From Streptomyces sp. NBC_00659 (GTDB lineage: Bacteria; Actinomycetota; Actinomycetes; Streptomycetales; Streptomycetaceae), in contig NZ_CP109031.1 in the NCBI RefSeq assembly GCF_036226925.1, positions 1,240,001 to 1,304,000 of the forward strand: a DNA stretch of 64,000 nucleotides, in the 5' to 3' direction. The position numbers and the translations under genes were made by a program. A model generated the notes under the pieces. It ran no database searches. It was not told the DNA's origin and saw nothing but the letters and a program-made list of their open reading frames with translations. This document shows, one piece after another, positions 34,339-42,276 of the stretch (within the stretch, counting starts at the first letter, position 1; each line of letters opens with the position of its first letter).

Positions 34339-35090
34339 ACAAGGTCCGAGCGAGCGCCACTGAAGCGGTCGCCGACATACCCGACGGCGCCTCGCTGGCC
34401 GTCGGCGGCTTCGGACTCAGTGGCGTACCCGAAGCCCTCATCCGCGCCCTGCACGCGCACGGCACGAGCGGTCTGAAGGTCATCTCCAACAACTGCGGCG
34501 TCGACGACCGCGGCCTCGGCGTTCTCCTCGCCGCGAGCCGCATCAGCCGAGTCACCGGTTCCTACGTGGGTGAGAACAAGGAGTTCGCCCGGCAATACCT
34601 GTCCGGAGAACTCGAGGTCGAACTGGTGCCCCAGGGCACTCTGGCCGAGCGCCTGCGGGCCGGCGGCGCCGGTATTCCGGCCTTCTACACCCCAGCAGGT
34701 GTCGGTACGCAGGTCGCCCAGGGCGGACTGCCCTGGCGGTATGGGCCCGATGGCTCGGTCGCCGTGGCCTCCCCGCCCAAGGAGACCCGCGACTTCGGGG
34801 GCCGCACACACGTCCTGGAGCACGGCATCGTCACCGACTTCGCCCTCGTACGGGCCTGGCGTGGCGACCGCCACGGCAACCTCGTCTTCCGGAAAGCCGC
34901 AGCCAACTTCAACCCGCTGGCCACGATGGCCGGCCGCATCACGATCGCCGAGGTCGAGGAACTCGCCGAACCGGGCGAGCTGCGCCCCGACGAAATCCAC
35001 CTGCCCGGCATCTACGTCCAGCGGATCGTGGCGCTCACTGCCGAGGAAGCCGCCGACAAGAAGATCGAGAAGAGGACGGTACGTTCCTGA
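34335..35090 (+). CDS. 3-oxoacid CoA-transferase, subunit A
   Basis: A 251-residue class I CoA-transferase alpha subunit. The N-terminal [19 protein letters not shown] matches the family signature. The middle block [20 protein letters not shown] and the late [16 protein letters not shown] also match. It transfers CoA, usually from succinyl-CoA, to a 3-oxo acid. The start overlaps the SDR stop (ATGA) and the stop overlaps the beta-subunit ATG (TGATG), so the heterodimer is made from coupled genes. In this operon it probably activates the linear acid left after ring cleavage. The choice between a PcaI-like and a ScoA-like role is open. Confidence 0.88.
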   Translation: MNKVRASATEAVADIPDGASLAVGGFGLSGVPEALIRALHAHGTSGLKVISNNCGVDDRGLGVLLAASRISRVTGSYVGENKEFARQYLSGELEVELVPQGTLAERLRAGGAGIPAFYTPAGVGTQVAQGGLPWRYGPDGSVAVASPPKETRDFGGRTHVLEHGIVTDFALVRAWRGDRHGNLVFRKAAANFNPLATMAGRITIAEVEELAEPGELRPDEIHLPGIYVQRIVALTAEEAADKKIEKRTVRS

Positions 35091-35740
35091 TGGCCTGGAC
35101 CCGCGACCAGATGGCCGCCCGCGCCGCCGCCGAACTCACCGACGGCTCCTACGTCAACCTGGGCATCGGCCTGCCGACGCTGATCCCCGGTCACCTGCCG
35201 GCCGGCGTGCATGTTGTCCTGCACTCCGAGAACGGCATCCTCGGTACGGGTCCCTACCCCACCGAAGCGGAGGTCGATCCCGACCTCATCAACGCGGGCA
35301 AGGAGACCGTCACCGTCCTGCCCGGCGCAAGCTTCTTCGACTCCGCCCTCTCCTTCGGCATGATCCGAGGCGGACACATCGACACAGCCGTACTGGGTGC
35401 CATGCAGATCTCGGCGCGGGGCGACCTCGCCAACTGGATGATCCCCGGCAAGATGGTCAAAGGCATGGGCGGAGCCATGGACCTCGTCCACGGCGCCCGC
35501 CGGGTCATCGTCCTCATGGAACACACCGCCAAGGACGGCAGCCCCAAGATCCTCAAAGAATGCACCCTCCCGCTCACAGGAGAACAGTGCGTGCACCGCG
35601 TCATCACCGACCTCGGTGTCCTCGACATCACCCCAGACGGCCTCGCCCTCGTCGAAACCGCCCCCGGCGTCACGATCGAGGACATCACTGCCCGCACGAA
35701 TGCTCCCCTCCGCGTGGACAGCACCACCGCTGTCTGCTGA
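35090..35740 (+). CDS. 3-oxoacid CoA-transferase, subunit B
   Basis: A 216-residue class I CoA-transferase beta subunit. The catalytic glutamate is in [14 protein letters not shown] near residue 47. [18 protein letters not shown] and the late [19 protein letters not shown] blocks are typical. The gene begins on the last base of the alpha-subunit stop. It is the last gene of the operon that opens at 26672; four copies of a seven-base repeat and a hairpin terminator follow. Confidence 0.88.
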   Translation: MAWTRDQMAARAAAELTDGSYVNLGIGLPTLIPGHLPAGVHVVLHSENGILGTGPYPTEAEVDPDLINAGKETVTVLPGASFFDSALSFGMIRGGHIDTAVLGAMQISARGDLANWMIPGKMVKGMGGAMDLVHGARRVIVLMEHTAKDGSPKILKECTLPLTGEQCVHRVITDLGVLDITPDGLALVETAPGVTIEDITARTNAPLRVDSTTAVC

Positions 35741-35764
35741 CCCGCGCCGCGTCGTCTCCATCAT

Positions 35765-35792
35765 CTCCTGGCTCCTGGCTCCTGGCTCCTGG
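35765..35792. repeat. Four perfect tandem copies of CTCCTGG
   Basis: A seven-base unit is repeated four times without error, 25 bases past the CoA-transferase stop and just before the terminator hairpin. It is non-coding. Slippage-prone short tandem repeats of this kind can vary in copy number between strains. Confidence 0.8.
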
Positions 35793-35800
35793 ACGACGTC

Positions 35801-35820
35801 ACGCCGTGAAATCACGGCGT
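35801..35820. terminator. Hairpin terminator between convergent genes
   Basis: ACGCCGTG-AAAT-CACGGCGT forms a perfect eight-base GC-rich stem with a four-base loop between the CoA-transferase and tetR genes, which converge. No T-run follows on either side, so it would be a weak bidirectional terminator of the kind common in Streptomyces. Confidence 0.65.
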
Positions 35821-35914
35821 TGCCAAAGTCCCCCACTCCTTCGTTCCTCCCGCCCGCCTTCCTGGTAGCGAGGGCCGACCCGGCGAAAGACCGGTCGGCC
35901 GGGCCCGGCTCGGC

Positions 35915-36499
35915 TCAGTCCCTGGTTGCGGTGGCGATGAGGGCCTGAAGCTGTTCGGCGGCCTGATCGAGGGGCTGAGTGCTGCGCTTGGCGCGGCACA
36001 TCGCCACCGTCCCCTCGACGGCGGCGACGATGAGCGTGGCGAGCTGCGCAGCCTGCTCGGCCCCGGCGCCGTGCTCCCGCAGCGATGCGGCCAGCAAGCT
36101 CTCCCACTGCTCGAACACCTCAGCGGCGGCCACCAGGGCGGGCGGCACCTCGTCGGCCGGGGGCTCCTCGATGGCTACGGCCAGAACGGGGCAGCCGGCA
36201 TGGAAGTCGCTCTCGACGACAATCCTCCGCCACAGGTCCAGAAACGCCCGCAGCCCCGCCGCCGGCCCGGGTTCCAGCTCCTTGCGCAGCCTCCGCGCGA
36301 CCCACTCGCCCGTGAAGCGGACCGCCTCGGCGGCCAGTTGCTGCTTGCCCTCGGGGAAGTAGTGGTACGTCGAGCCGAGCGGCGCCTCGGCGTGCTTGGC
36401 CATCTCCCGGATGCTGGTCGCACTCAGGCCGCGCCGACTGATCATGTCCGCGGCACCGGCCACGATCCGCTCACGGGACGGCGTACCGCCTTTGGCCAT
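35915..36499 (-). CDS. TetR-family transcriptional repressor
   Basis: A 194-residue TetR protein. The HTH is in residues ~20-50 (RRGLSATSIREMAKHAEAPL, then TYHYF). The ligand domain contains FHAGCPVLAVAIE, characteristic of the LmrA/YxaF-like branch. The ATG at 36499 follows GGGGAG at about six bases; the frame upstream overlaps the operator. It is divergent from the tautomerase-dehydrogenase genes. Two near-identical palindromes in the 79-base gap are its likely binding sites, giving control of both transcripts. Confidence 0.85.
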   Translation of the reverse strand: MAKGGTPSRERIVAGAADMISRRGLSATSIREMAKHAEAPLGSTYHYFPEGKQQLAAEAVRFTGEWVARRLRKELEPGPAAGLRAFLDLWRRIVVESDFHAGCPVLAVAIEEPPADEVPPALVAAAEVFEQWESLLAASLREHGAGAEQAAQLATLIVAAVEGTVAMCRAKRSTQPLDQAAEQLQALIATATRD

Positions 36500-36516
36500 C
36501 TCGCACTCCCCTCTCG

Positions 36517-36534
36517 CTATAACGACCGTCATAG
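36517..36534. promoter_or_regulatory. TetR operator copy 1
   Basis: CTATAACGACCGTCATAG is an imperfect 18-base palindrome located 18 bases before the tetR start. It differs by one base from the copy at 36552. Bound repressor would cover the tetR promoter region. Confidence 0.75.
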
Positions 36535-36551
36535 CCTACCGTGACCCAGGT

Positions 36552-36569
36552 CTATAACGATCGTCATAG
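36552..36569. promoter_or_regulatory. TetR operator copy 2, overlapping the tautomerase leader
   Basis: CTATAACGATCGTCATAG repeats the first operator exactly 35 bases away with one base change, and is the more symmetric of the two. It ends eight bases before the tautomerase ATG, so its right end merges with the AGGAG ribosome-binding site. A bound repressor would block the transcription start or early elongation. Confidence 0.8.
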
Positions 36570-36577
36570 GAGCTGCC

Positions 36578-37015
36578 ATGCCCATGATCCGGTTGACCGT
36601 GCCTGCCGGAGCCCTCACCAAAGAGGGCCGCACCACCGTTCAGCGCGACCTTGCGGCCGTGCTGCTGCGCTGGGAGGGCGCGCCCGACACCGCCTTCTTC
36701 CGCGCCCAGGCGTGGAGCTACCTCGTCGAGCTGCCCGAACGCGCCCAAGGGACCGCCGAGGACGACGCTCCCCGCTTCCTGGTGGAGGTGACGGTGCCGC
36801 GGGGGGCGTTGTCCGAGCGGCGCAAGGCCGGCCTGGTCCAGGACGCGACGAAGACCGTTCTGTCAGCCGCCGGCCTCTCCCCCGACGACGCGCTGCGAGT
36901 GTGGGTGCTCGTGCATGAGCAGCAGGACGGAACCTGGGGCGCGGGCGGCTCCGTCATCCGCTATGCCGACTTGGTCGCTCTGGCGCGGCAGAACAAGGAG
37001 CAGGCGGATGCGTGA
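36578..37015 (+). CDS. 4-oxalocrotonate tautomerase-family protein
   Basis: A 145-residue protein beginning MPMIRLTVPAGAL, so that Pro becomes the N-terminal catalytic residue after Met removal, as in tautomerases. Its length equals two tautomerase-sized units, and a second beta-strand start (FLVEVTVPRGALSERRK, near residue 67) repeats the first with its proline now internal. It is thus a fused two-unit form with one possible active site. AGGAG precedes the ATG. It overlaps the dehydrogenase gene by eight bases. Its substrate is unknown. Confidence 0.7.
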   Translation: MPMIRLTVPAGALTKEGRTTVQRDLAAVLLRWEGAPDTAFFRAQAWSYLVELPERAQGTAEDDAPRFLVEVTVPRGALSERRKAGLVQDATKTVLSAAGLSPDDALRVWVLVHEQQDGTWGAGGSVIRYADLVALARQNKEQADA

Positions 37016-38036
37016 GCTGACATACGTCGCCCGCCGCACGGTCGAATGGCGCGAGGCCCCGGACCCCGAGCTCCAGTCCGACCAGGAGGCGATCGTCGCG
37101 CCGATCGCCGCGACCTCCTGCGACGTGGACTCGGCAATCTTGGCCGGGCACGGCTTCATCGATCCGCCGTTCGCCCTCGGCCACGAGTGCATCGCCCGCG
37201 TCACCGACATCGGCGACGCGGTGACCACCGTGGCCCCCGGCGACCTCGTCGTCGTACCCTGGTCCATCAGCTGCGGCACCTGCGACCACTGCCGCAACGG
37301 ACTCACCGCCCACTGCACCTCGGTCCCGCACATGGCCATGTACGGCGCGCCGATCGGCGGCAGCTGGGGCGGCCTCTTCTCCGACCTGGTCCGCGTCCCG
37401 TACGCGGACGCCATGCTGGTGCCCCTGCCCGCCGGTCTCGACCCGGTCGCGATGGCCTCGGCGAGCGACAACTGGTCGCTGTCCTGGCGCCTGGTCGCGC
37501 CCCACCTCAAGGCCCGCCCCGGCGCCCGGGTCCTGGTCGTCGCCCGTGGGAGCATCGGCCTGTACGTCTGCGACATCGCCCGCGCCCTCGGCGCCTCCGA
37601 CGTTCTCTACGTCGACCCCGACGCGGAGCACCGCAAGCTCGCCGAGGGCTTCGGCGCCCGCACCGCCGAATCGATCGAAGCGATCCGCCACGGCTTCGAC
37701 CTCGCCGTCGAGGCAACCGGGCGCGTCGACCAGCTCACCCTCGCCGTCAAGTCACTCGCGCCCGAAGGCATCTGCGAATCGGCCGGCAACCACTTCCGCC
37801 CCGGCGAACTGCCACTCCTCGACATGTACCTCACCGGCGTCACCCTGCGCATCGCCCGCGACAACGTTCGCGCCCACATCCCCGACGCCCTCGACCTCGC
37901 CGCCTCCGGCACCGTCGACCCCGCCCGAGTCGTCTCCCACGTCCTCGACTGGGAACAACTCCCCGACGCCCTGCCCGAGAAGCACCTCAAGCCCGTCTTC
38001 GTCCGCCACTCCACCCCGCCCCAGGCTGCACCCTGA
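37008..38036 (+). CDS. Zinc-binding medium-chain alcohol dehydrogenase
   Basis: A 342-residue MDR protein. The catalytic-zinc region is TSCDVDSAILAGHG with GHECIARVTDIGD (near residues 36-70). The structural-zinc-like cluster is reduced to CGTCDHCRNGLTAHC near residue 87. The nucleotide fold is ARVLVVARGSIGLYVCDIARA near residue 170, lacking the usual GxGxxG. It opens at the ATG at 37008, inside the tautomerase gene, and shares that gene's TetR-controlled promoter. It resembles threonine/sorbitol-type dehydrogenases, but the substrate cannot be named. Confidence 0.8.
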   Translation: MRELTYVARRTVEWREAPDPELQSDQEAIVAPIAATSCDVDSAILAGHGFIDPPFALGHECIARVTDIGDAVTTVAPGDLVVVPWSISCGTCDHCRNGLTAHCTSVPHMAMYGAPIGGSWGGLFSDLVRVPYADAMLVPLPAGLDPVAMASASDNWSLSWRLVAPHLKARPGARVLVVARGSIGLYVCDIARALGASDVLYVDPDAEHRKLAEGFGARTAESIEAIRHGFDLAVEATGRVDQLTLAVKSLAPEGICESAGNHFRPGELPLLDMYLTGVTLRIARDNVRAHIPDALDLAASGTVDPARVVSHVLDWEQLPDALPEKHLKPVFVRHSTPPQAAP

Positions 38037-38272
38037 CCACGGCACGGCGGCCCGCAACCACACATACAGAGACACCTAATGAACTCGTCCCTCACCGTCA
38101 CAAGCGGCACCCCGCGAGGGGAGTTCAAAGCCAGGCCAGCTTCCGCCGTGGCACGCGGACGCCGGCCTGGCAGGCGGCTCTGACTCAACCGGCTGTGCAT
38201 GAGCGAGACGCTCTACGTACTCGATGACGCCGGACCAACCGCTGATTCCCGGCCACGTTTGTCGTGGGGTAC

Positions 38273-39652
38273 GGGACTGTCAAACGAGTGGTGTAACTGG
38301 GGTAGTTGGGGTTACTGACAGGCCGCTGAGAGGCGGCCGTCGAAGGTGATGTCGAAGGCGTTCAGCGCGGTCTTCCAGCGCATGGTCCAGCGGGCCTGGC
38401 CCTTGCCGGTGGGGTCGAGCGACATGATCGCCATGTAGACGCATTTCAGGGCGGCCTGCTCGTTGGGGAAGTGTCCGCGGGCCTTGACCGCCCGGCGGAT
38501 GCGGGCGTTGACCGACTCGATCGCGTTCGTCGTGCAGACGATGCGCCGGATCTCGGGGTCGAACCGCAGGAACGGGGTGAACTCCTCCCAGGCGTTCTCC
38601 CAGAGTTTCACGATCGCCGGATACTTCCGGCCCCAGGCATCGGCGAACTCGGCGAACCGGTCCAGGGCGGCCTCTTCGGTGGGGGCGGTGTAGACGGGCT
38701 TGAGCAGACGCGCGATCTTGTCCCAGTCCTGGCGGGCGGCATAGCGGAAGGAGTTCCGCAGCAGGTGGACCACGCAGGTCTGCACGATCGTCCTGGGCCA
38801 GACCGTTTCCACCGCCTCGGGCAGGCCTTTCAGCCCGTCGCGGACGAGCATGAGGACGTCGCCGACCCCGCGGTTCTTGATCTCGGTGAGGACGTGCATC
38901 CAGTGCTTGGCGCCCTCGCCGCCGTCGCCGGCCCACAGCCCCAGGATCTCCCGCCGGCCCTCGGCGGTGACGGCCAGAGCCACGTAGATGGGCCGGTTGG
39001 CGACCGCGCCGTCGCGGATCTTCACGTGGATGGCGTCGATGAAGATCACCGGATAGACGGCGTCGAGCGGGCGGCTCTGCCATTCGGCCATGCCCTCGAG
39101 GACCTGGTCGGTGATGGTGGAGATGGTCTGGCGGGAGACCTCGGCGCCGTAGACCTCAGCGAGGTGGGCCTGGACCTCGCCGGTGGTCAGGCCCTTCGCG
39201 GCCAGGGAGATGACCATCTCGTCGACGCCGGTCAGGCGTTTCTGCCGCTTCTTGATGATCTTCGGCTCGAATGAGCCGCCCCGGTCGCGGGGCACGGTTA
39301 TCTCCACCGGGCCGACGTCGGTCAGCACCGTCTTGGAGCGTTTGCCGTTGCGGGAGTTGCCACCGTTCTTACCGACCGGGTCGTGCTTGTCATAGCCGAG
39401 ATGGTCCGTGATCTCGCCTTCAAGAGCGGACTCCAGCAGCCGCTTGGTCAGCTGCTGCAGCAGCCCGCCCTCACCGGTCAGCCGCAGCCCTTCCGCCTGG
39501 GCCCGGTGCACCAGCTCGTCGATCAACTGGTCGTCCACGGCCCTCGCCGACACAGCCTTCGAGGACTCGACGGCTCCGGACTCGGACATGTTCTCACTGG
39601 TCATCGATGCATCTTCCATGATCGGGAGTTACACCGAACGTCTTACAGTCCC
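38273..39652. mobile_element. IS256-family insertion sequence, complete
   Basis: A 1,380-base element with 26-base imperfect terminal inverted repeats, 21 of 26 matching: GGGACTGTCAAACG at the left end (38273-38298) and GGGACTGTAAGACG at the right (39627-39652, complement). It encodes one intact transposase on the minus strand. The eight bases outside each end (TGGGGTAC and GCTCCTGG) do not match, so no target duplication is visible. That suggests a deletion or recombination has removed one original flank. The right end abuts a gene fragment that lacks its start. Confidence 0.88.
38312..39604 (-). CDS. IS256-family transposase (Mutator-like DDE)
   Basis: A 430-residue transposase. Landmarks are an N-terminal QQLTKRLLESALEGEITDHL block, the first catalytic Asp in YPVIFIDAIHVKIRDG near residue 170, the second in LMLVRDGLKGLPEAV near residue 235, and the catalytic Glu in CTTNAIESVNARIRRAVK near residue 340. 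The gene is full length and apparently functional. The ATG at 39604 follows GGAAG at eight bases; an ATG at 39619 is the alternative. It starts 23 bases inside the right terminal repeat. Confidence 0.92.
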   Translation of the reverse strand: MTSENMSESGAVESSKAVSARAVDDQLIDELVHRAQAEGLRLTGEGGLLQQLTKRLLESALEGEITDHLGYDKHDPVGKNGGNSRNGKRSKTVLTDVGPVEITVPRDRGGSFEPKIIKKRQKRLTGVDEMVISLAAKGLTTGEVQAHLAEVYGAEVSRQTISTITDQVLEGMAEWQSRPLDAVYPVIFIDAIHVKIRDGAVANRPIYVALAVTAEGRREILGLWAGDGGEGAKHWMHVLTEIKNRGVGDVLMLVRDGLKGLPEAVETVWPRTIVQTCVVHLLRNSFRYAARQDWDKIARLLKPVYTAPTEEAALDRFAEFADAWGRKYPAIVKLWENAWEEFTPFLRFDPEIRRIVCTTNAIESVNARIRRAVKARGHFPNEQAALKCVYMAIMSLDPTGKGQARWTMRWKTALNAFDITFDGRLSAACQ

Positions 39653-39653
39653 G

Positions 39654-40574
39654 CTCCTGGCGGCCGACACTTTGCTCAGTGAGCACGACCAGACATCTCT
39701 CCGCGAACAGGTCCGGCCGTTGGTCCAAACCGTCCGGTCCCGTGTCCCGATGTTCTACGGCCAAATCGCCCGGTCACTCAACATCTCCCCTCGTTTCGCC
39801 CAGGCCCTGGCCACCAGGAGCTACGGCGCTCACGGGCACCGCAGCCTGCGGACACCAGCCCGCAAGCACCGATTCTCGGTTGAGGAGGTCCCGGCCTACC
39901 TGCCGAAACCTTGGTTCGACACTTACTTCGACGGCTTCCTCGATCACATGCCAGAAGACCAACGTCCCAGGGTGCGCGCGCTGCGCCGCGCCGCCTCTAT
40001 CCGGCTCGTGAGACTCATCATCGGCGCCTCCTGGCCCCGATGCGCCGAGGTCCTCGACCTGACTCCTAAGATGGCCGCCAAGCTCCTATCCGGCCTCGCC
40101 AAGCGCTTCGACCCTATTAACCTGTGGCCTGAGTTCGACCGACGAGTCGACCAGATCGCAGACCACCTTGATGTCACCGAGGACCGGATCAATTATGCGA
40201 ACCGCCGCCAGCGCCTGGCCGAGTGGCGCATGGCGAGTGAAGAGTGGCGCCTCCTGACTGCTGGCATCCCGCGCCTTCGCAGACTTCACGAGCGGGGCGA
40301 CTCTGGGATTGGATCCGCCCTCGCATGGAGCAGAGCCACTCAGGGCGAACCTGTCCACAGCCCCGTCATCTGCGAATCCGAGCGCAACGGCGATGACGTC
40401 ACCTCGCTCACCAGGGAACTCTCCGTTCTCCAGAGAGACGACTTGCGCGGTGCCCGGCTCCATCTCCGTAGACGTCTCGACGTCTACGCGGCGCATCTGG
40501 CGAGCACCTGCGACCGTGAGGCCAGCCTCCAAGTCCGCATCGACGACATCCTGTCCAGGTCGACCTCAGCATGA
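39654..40574 (+). pseudogene. TniQ-like protein fragment, 5' end lost at the IS256 junction
   Basis: An open frame of 307 codons runs from the right end of the IS256 element with no start codon context at its beginning. It is rich in Arg and helical, with the blocks PRFAQALATRSYGAHGHRSL, LIIGASWPRCAEVLDLTPKM and a C-terminal LHLRRRLDVYAAHL. Overall it looks like the C-terminal half of a TniQ/TnsD-like transposition protein, but this is recognition by style and I am not certain. The missing 5' part is not found on the other side of the IS element. A repeat pair resembling a transposon end lies about 250 bases downstream. Confidence 0.45.
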
Positions 40575-40827
40575 GGATCACAGGCCTCACGCTGGGGGAC
40601 GAAGCAGCGCGCAGCTCTGCCGGCGCGGACGCCTGAGACTCAACACGACTCGGGACAACCTGCGACCAGAATCTGCACCTCCGCGTCTCCATACGTACGG
40701 TCATCGAGTAGGAGACATGGACGCACAGCACGCCCGACCCTCACCAGCCGTGAGAAAGCGGCAGGTCAGCCGCCTGAAATAGTCTGCAAGCCAGGCCCGC
40801 CACCCTCCGGTCCGCGCCCTCGGTCCG

Positions 40828-40871
40828 GTGCCAACTATCCCTCTTTTGTGCCAACTATAAATCTTTGTCAC
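40828..40871. repeat. Pair of 11-base direct repeats at 20-base spacing, possible transposon right end
   Basis: GTGCCAACTAT occurs at 40828-40838 and again at 40848-40858, exactly 20 bases apart (two helical turns). Twelve bases later TTTGTCACA leads into the end of the acyl-CoA dehydrogenase gene. Evenly spaced repeats inside a TGT...ACA-type boundary are the pattern of transposase-binding sites in Tn5053/Tn7-like elements. The remaining 250 bases between the TniQ-like stop and these repeats show no gene. Confidence 0.5.
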
Positions 40872-40878
40872 ATCCGCG

Positions 40879-42069
40879 CTAGCGCCGCACCCGGGGCATC
40901 CCCAGGCCGATCCACGAGATGATCTCCCGCTGGATCTCGTTGTTGCCGCCGCCGAAGGTGAAGATCACGGCCGATCGGTAGCCGCGTTCGAGTTCGCCGT
41001 GCAGGACGGCGCCGGCGGAGCCCTCCTTGAGGACACCGGGGGCTGCGACGATCTCCATCAGCCAGGCATACGCGTCCCGGCGCGCCTCGGAGCCGTACAC
41101 CTTGACCGCGGAGGCGTCCTGCGGGGTGAGCGTGCCCTCCTGGACGGCGTTCACCATCCGCCAGTTGAGGAGTTTCATGGCGTCGAGTTTGGTGTGCGTA
41201 CGGGCGAGGAGGCGGCGCACCCAGGGCAGGTCGACGACGCGGCGGCCGTCGGCGAGTTTGGTCTCCATCGCCCAGCGCTGGACGTCGTGCAGGGCGCGGA
41301 TGGCCATGGTGCCGTGCGCGGCGAGGGTGACGCGCTCGTGGTTGAGCTGGTTGGTGATCAGCCGCCAGCCCTTGTTCTCCTCGCCGACCCGGCGCGCGGC
41401 GGGGACGCGGATGTTCTCGTAGTAGCTCGCGGTGGTGTCGTGCGAGGCGAGCGTGTTGATGATGGTGCAGGAGTAGCCGGGGTCGGAGGTCGGCACGAGG
41501 AGCATGGTGATGCCCTTGTGCGGCGGGGCGTCCGGGTCGGTGCGGACGGCGAGCCACACCCAGTCGGCCGTGTCGCCGTTGGTCGTCCAGATCTTCTGGC
41601 CGTCGACCGTGTAGTGACCGGTTTCCTCGTCGCCCTCCCGTACGGCCCTGGTCCGGAGCGCGGCGAGGTCCGTCCCGGCTCCGGGCTCGCTGTAGCCGAT
41701 CGCGAAGTCGAGTTCGCCGGAGAGGATCTTCGGCAGGAAGTACGACTTCTGCTCCTCCGTACCGAACCGCATGATCGTCGGTCCGACGGTGTTGAGGGCC
41801 ATCAGCGGCAGCGGCACCCCGGCCTGGGCCGCCTCGTCGAAGAAGATGAACTGCTCCATCGGGCTCAGACCCCGCCCGCCGTACTCCTTGGGCCAGCCGA
41901 CCCCGAGCCAGCCGTCCGCGCCGAGCCGTCGGATCGTCTCGCGGTAGAAGCGCTTCTGCGCCGCCGGATCCGCGTAGCGCGCGTACGCGTTGTCCGGCAC
42001 CAACTCGGCGAAGTAGAGACGAAGTTCGGTCCGCAACCGCTGCTGTTCCGGCGTGTATTCGAGATGCAC
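40879..42069 (-). CDS. Acyl-CoA dehydrogenase
   Basis: A 396-residue flavoprotein of the acyl-CoA dehydrogenase family. Typical blocks are GWPKEYGGRGLSPMEQFIFF near residue 60, FAIGYSEPGAGTDLAALRTR near residue 122, IWTTNGDTADWVWLAVRT near residue 158 and a late GGGNNEIQREIISWIGLGMP. The GTG at 42069 follows AGGAGG and removes 13 implausible residues. The pattern resembles actinobacterial FadE enzymes for branched or ring-derived acyl-CoAs, and the specific substrate is unknown. Its 3' end lies eight bases from the putative transposon boundary and is intact. Confidence 0.85.
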   Translation of the reverse strand: MHLEYTPEQQRLRTELRLYFAELVPDNAYARYADPAAQKRFYRETIRRLGADGWLGVGWPKEYGGRGLSPMEQFIFFDEAAQAGVPLPLMALNTVGPTIMRFGTEEQKSYFLPKILSGELDFAIGYSEPGAGTDLAALRTRAVREGDEETGHYTVDGQKIWTTNGDTADWVWLAVRTDPDAPPHKGITMLLVPTSDPGYSCTIINTLASHDTTASYYENIRVPAARRVGEENKGWRLITNQLNHERVTLAAHGTMAIRALHDVQRWAMETKLADGRRVVDLPWVRRLLARTHTKLDAMKLLNWRMVNAVQEGTLTPQDASAVKVYGSEARRDAYAWLMEIVAAPGVLKEGSAGAVLHGELERGYRSAVIFTFGGGNNEIQREIISWIGLGMPRVRR

Positions 42070-42276
42070 GGCGCCTCCTGCCTCCCCGGGCCCGACCTGA
42101 CGGCGCACACCGTAGAACGTGTTTCAGAAATTGGGAATGCCGATGACGTCGGCGAGACGGACGCCGCCCCCTCGTGCGGGCCGGATTCCCCGGCCCTCGC
42201 GGAATATCGTGGCTCGTACAGCACGAACTCGACCCGTACAGCACGAGCCGGGTCCACGACACATGAGAGTGATGGC

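Noticed and set aside
38037..38272. Missing 5' part of the TniQ-like gene on the left side of the IS256 element
   Set aside because: No frame in this stretch resembles that protein or continues it, so the IS did not simply split the gene.
38265..39660. Target-site duplication of the IS256 element
   Set aside because: The eight bases on each side (TGGGGTAC and GCTCCTGG) are unrelated, so no duplication can be claimed.
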